A stretch of 5,177 nucleotides of DNA, taken from NCBI GenBank assembly GCA_041569895.1, contig JBFFXF010000393.1:1-5177 (forward strand), read 5' to 3'. The first letter of the stretch is position 1. Each line of letters starts with the position of its first letter. Of the stretch, positions 4,896 through 5,177 are shown in pieces. The notes under the pieces were generated by a model. It saw only the letters and a list, made by a program, of their open reading frames with translations, ran no database searches and was not told the DNA's origin. Position numbers and translations under genes: made by a program. Source of the stretch: JBFFXF01 sp041569895 (GTDB lineage: Bacteria > Planctomycetota > UBA8108 > JACQVS01).

Positions 4896-5177
4896 TCACC
4901 GCGTCAGCTTCCAGAGCACCGCCTGGACGTGATCGATCCGCCGTTGCGCTTCCTCGGCCTGCCGTTCCGCGATATACCCCCACGCCATGGCGACCCGCAG
5001 AGCCGTCCGCACCTCCTCAGCGCTCCCCGAAGCGATCCTCCAGAGATGGAGCCGATCGCCGCCCGCACGCCGGTTCCCCTCGCCCAAATTGAGCGCAATC
5101 GACGACGCCGCATCCCGCATCTGCGTCGCCAGCCGCGAATCGCGACGACGAATCGACATCACCAACGGACGCAGCGA
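4896..5177 (-). CDS. Four-helix-bundle protein, S23 / 23S rRNA intervening-sequence family (5' end outside the window)
   Basis: The minus-strand frame stays open from the right edge to a TGA at 4896-4898, giving about 93 residues. The hallmark is the stretch encoded at about 5076-5111, AASSIALNLGEG, followed by a basic run, then LHLWRIASGSAEEVRTAL and AMAWGYI. This is the family pattern R-x-AA-x-S-x3-N-x-(A/G)EG, then a Phe/Leu-rich helix and GS-x2-E. The family folds as a small helical bundle that forms homopentamers. Some members are encoded in intervening sequences of 23S rRNA, and the Avd protein of diversity-generating retroelements is a relative; the function of most stand-alone copies is unknown. 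An in-frame TTG-GTG-ATG at 5157-5165 could serve as a start, but that would remove most of helix 1, and the residues upstream (S-L-R-P) continue the expected helix. I therefore read the gene as cut by the window edge. No rRNA or reverse transcriptase is in view. Confidence 0.8.
   Translation of the reverse strand, partial: SLRPLVMSIRRRDSRLATQMRDAASSIALNLGEGNRRAGGDRLHLWRIASGSAEEVRTALRVAMAWGYIAERQAEEAQRRIDHVQAVLWKLTR

Noticed and set aside
4882..4898. T-arm-like string GAGTTCGATCCTC on the minus strand, suggesting a tRNA or attachment site
   Set aside because: No matching acceptor stem, D-arm or anticodon arm is found at the right distance; it overlaps the S23-type stop codon and is probably chance.
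4510..5092. Plus-strand frames at 4510-4932 and 4607-5092 with Ser-Glu repeats
   Set aside because: They arise from the hexamer array, run across unrelated repeats and antisense to the S23-type gene, and show no domain or sound ribosome-binding site.

Overview
The window is very G+C-rich, with codon third positions strongly biased to G or C and long spurious open frames on both strands. This suits a soil or sediment bacterium of the former Deltaproteobacteria (Myxococcota, Binatota or Desulfobacterota-like). That placement rests on composition and protein flavour only; no rRNA or other marker is present.

Layout. (1) Bases 2-157 look like the 3' end of a gene entering from the left: a Pro/Thr/Ala-rich linker and an acidic tail, function unknown. 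(2) Bases 158-380 are a control region with a good sigma70-type promoter (TTGACT-16 bp-TATACT) and a small palindrome between the two boxes. (3) Bases 381-944 encode a DtxR/MntR-family metal-dependent repressor with an unusual C-terminal cysteine cluster. (4) 39 bp further on, 984-3353 encodes a 789-residue MMPL/RND-superfamily exporter. (5) Bases 3354-3600 are a spacer with GC-rich hairpins, then a 12-bp motif and an ATTTGACT box that both also occur in the first control region. (6) Bases 3601-4449 encode an M50 site-2-type intramembrane metalloprotease. (7) Bases 4450-4895 are a convergent, gene-free spacer packed with short-period repeats and bracketed by two near-identical direct repeats. 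(8) Bases 4896-5177 (minus strand, running off the right edge) encode the C-terminal part of a four-helix-bundle protein of the S23 / 23S rRNA intervening-sequence family.

How the parts may work together. The repressor and exporter are very probably one transcription unit, so the exporter is plausibly metal- or redox-controlled. The shared motif suggests that the protease gene may answer to the same input, making a small envelope regulon; this is inference. The most unusual parts are the cysteine-bearing repressor with an altered metal site, the shared promoter-region motif, and the repeat-filled spacer beside the S23-type gene. I see no CRISPR array, transposase, tRNA or rRNA.
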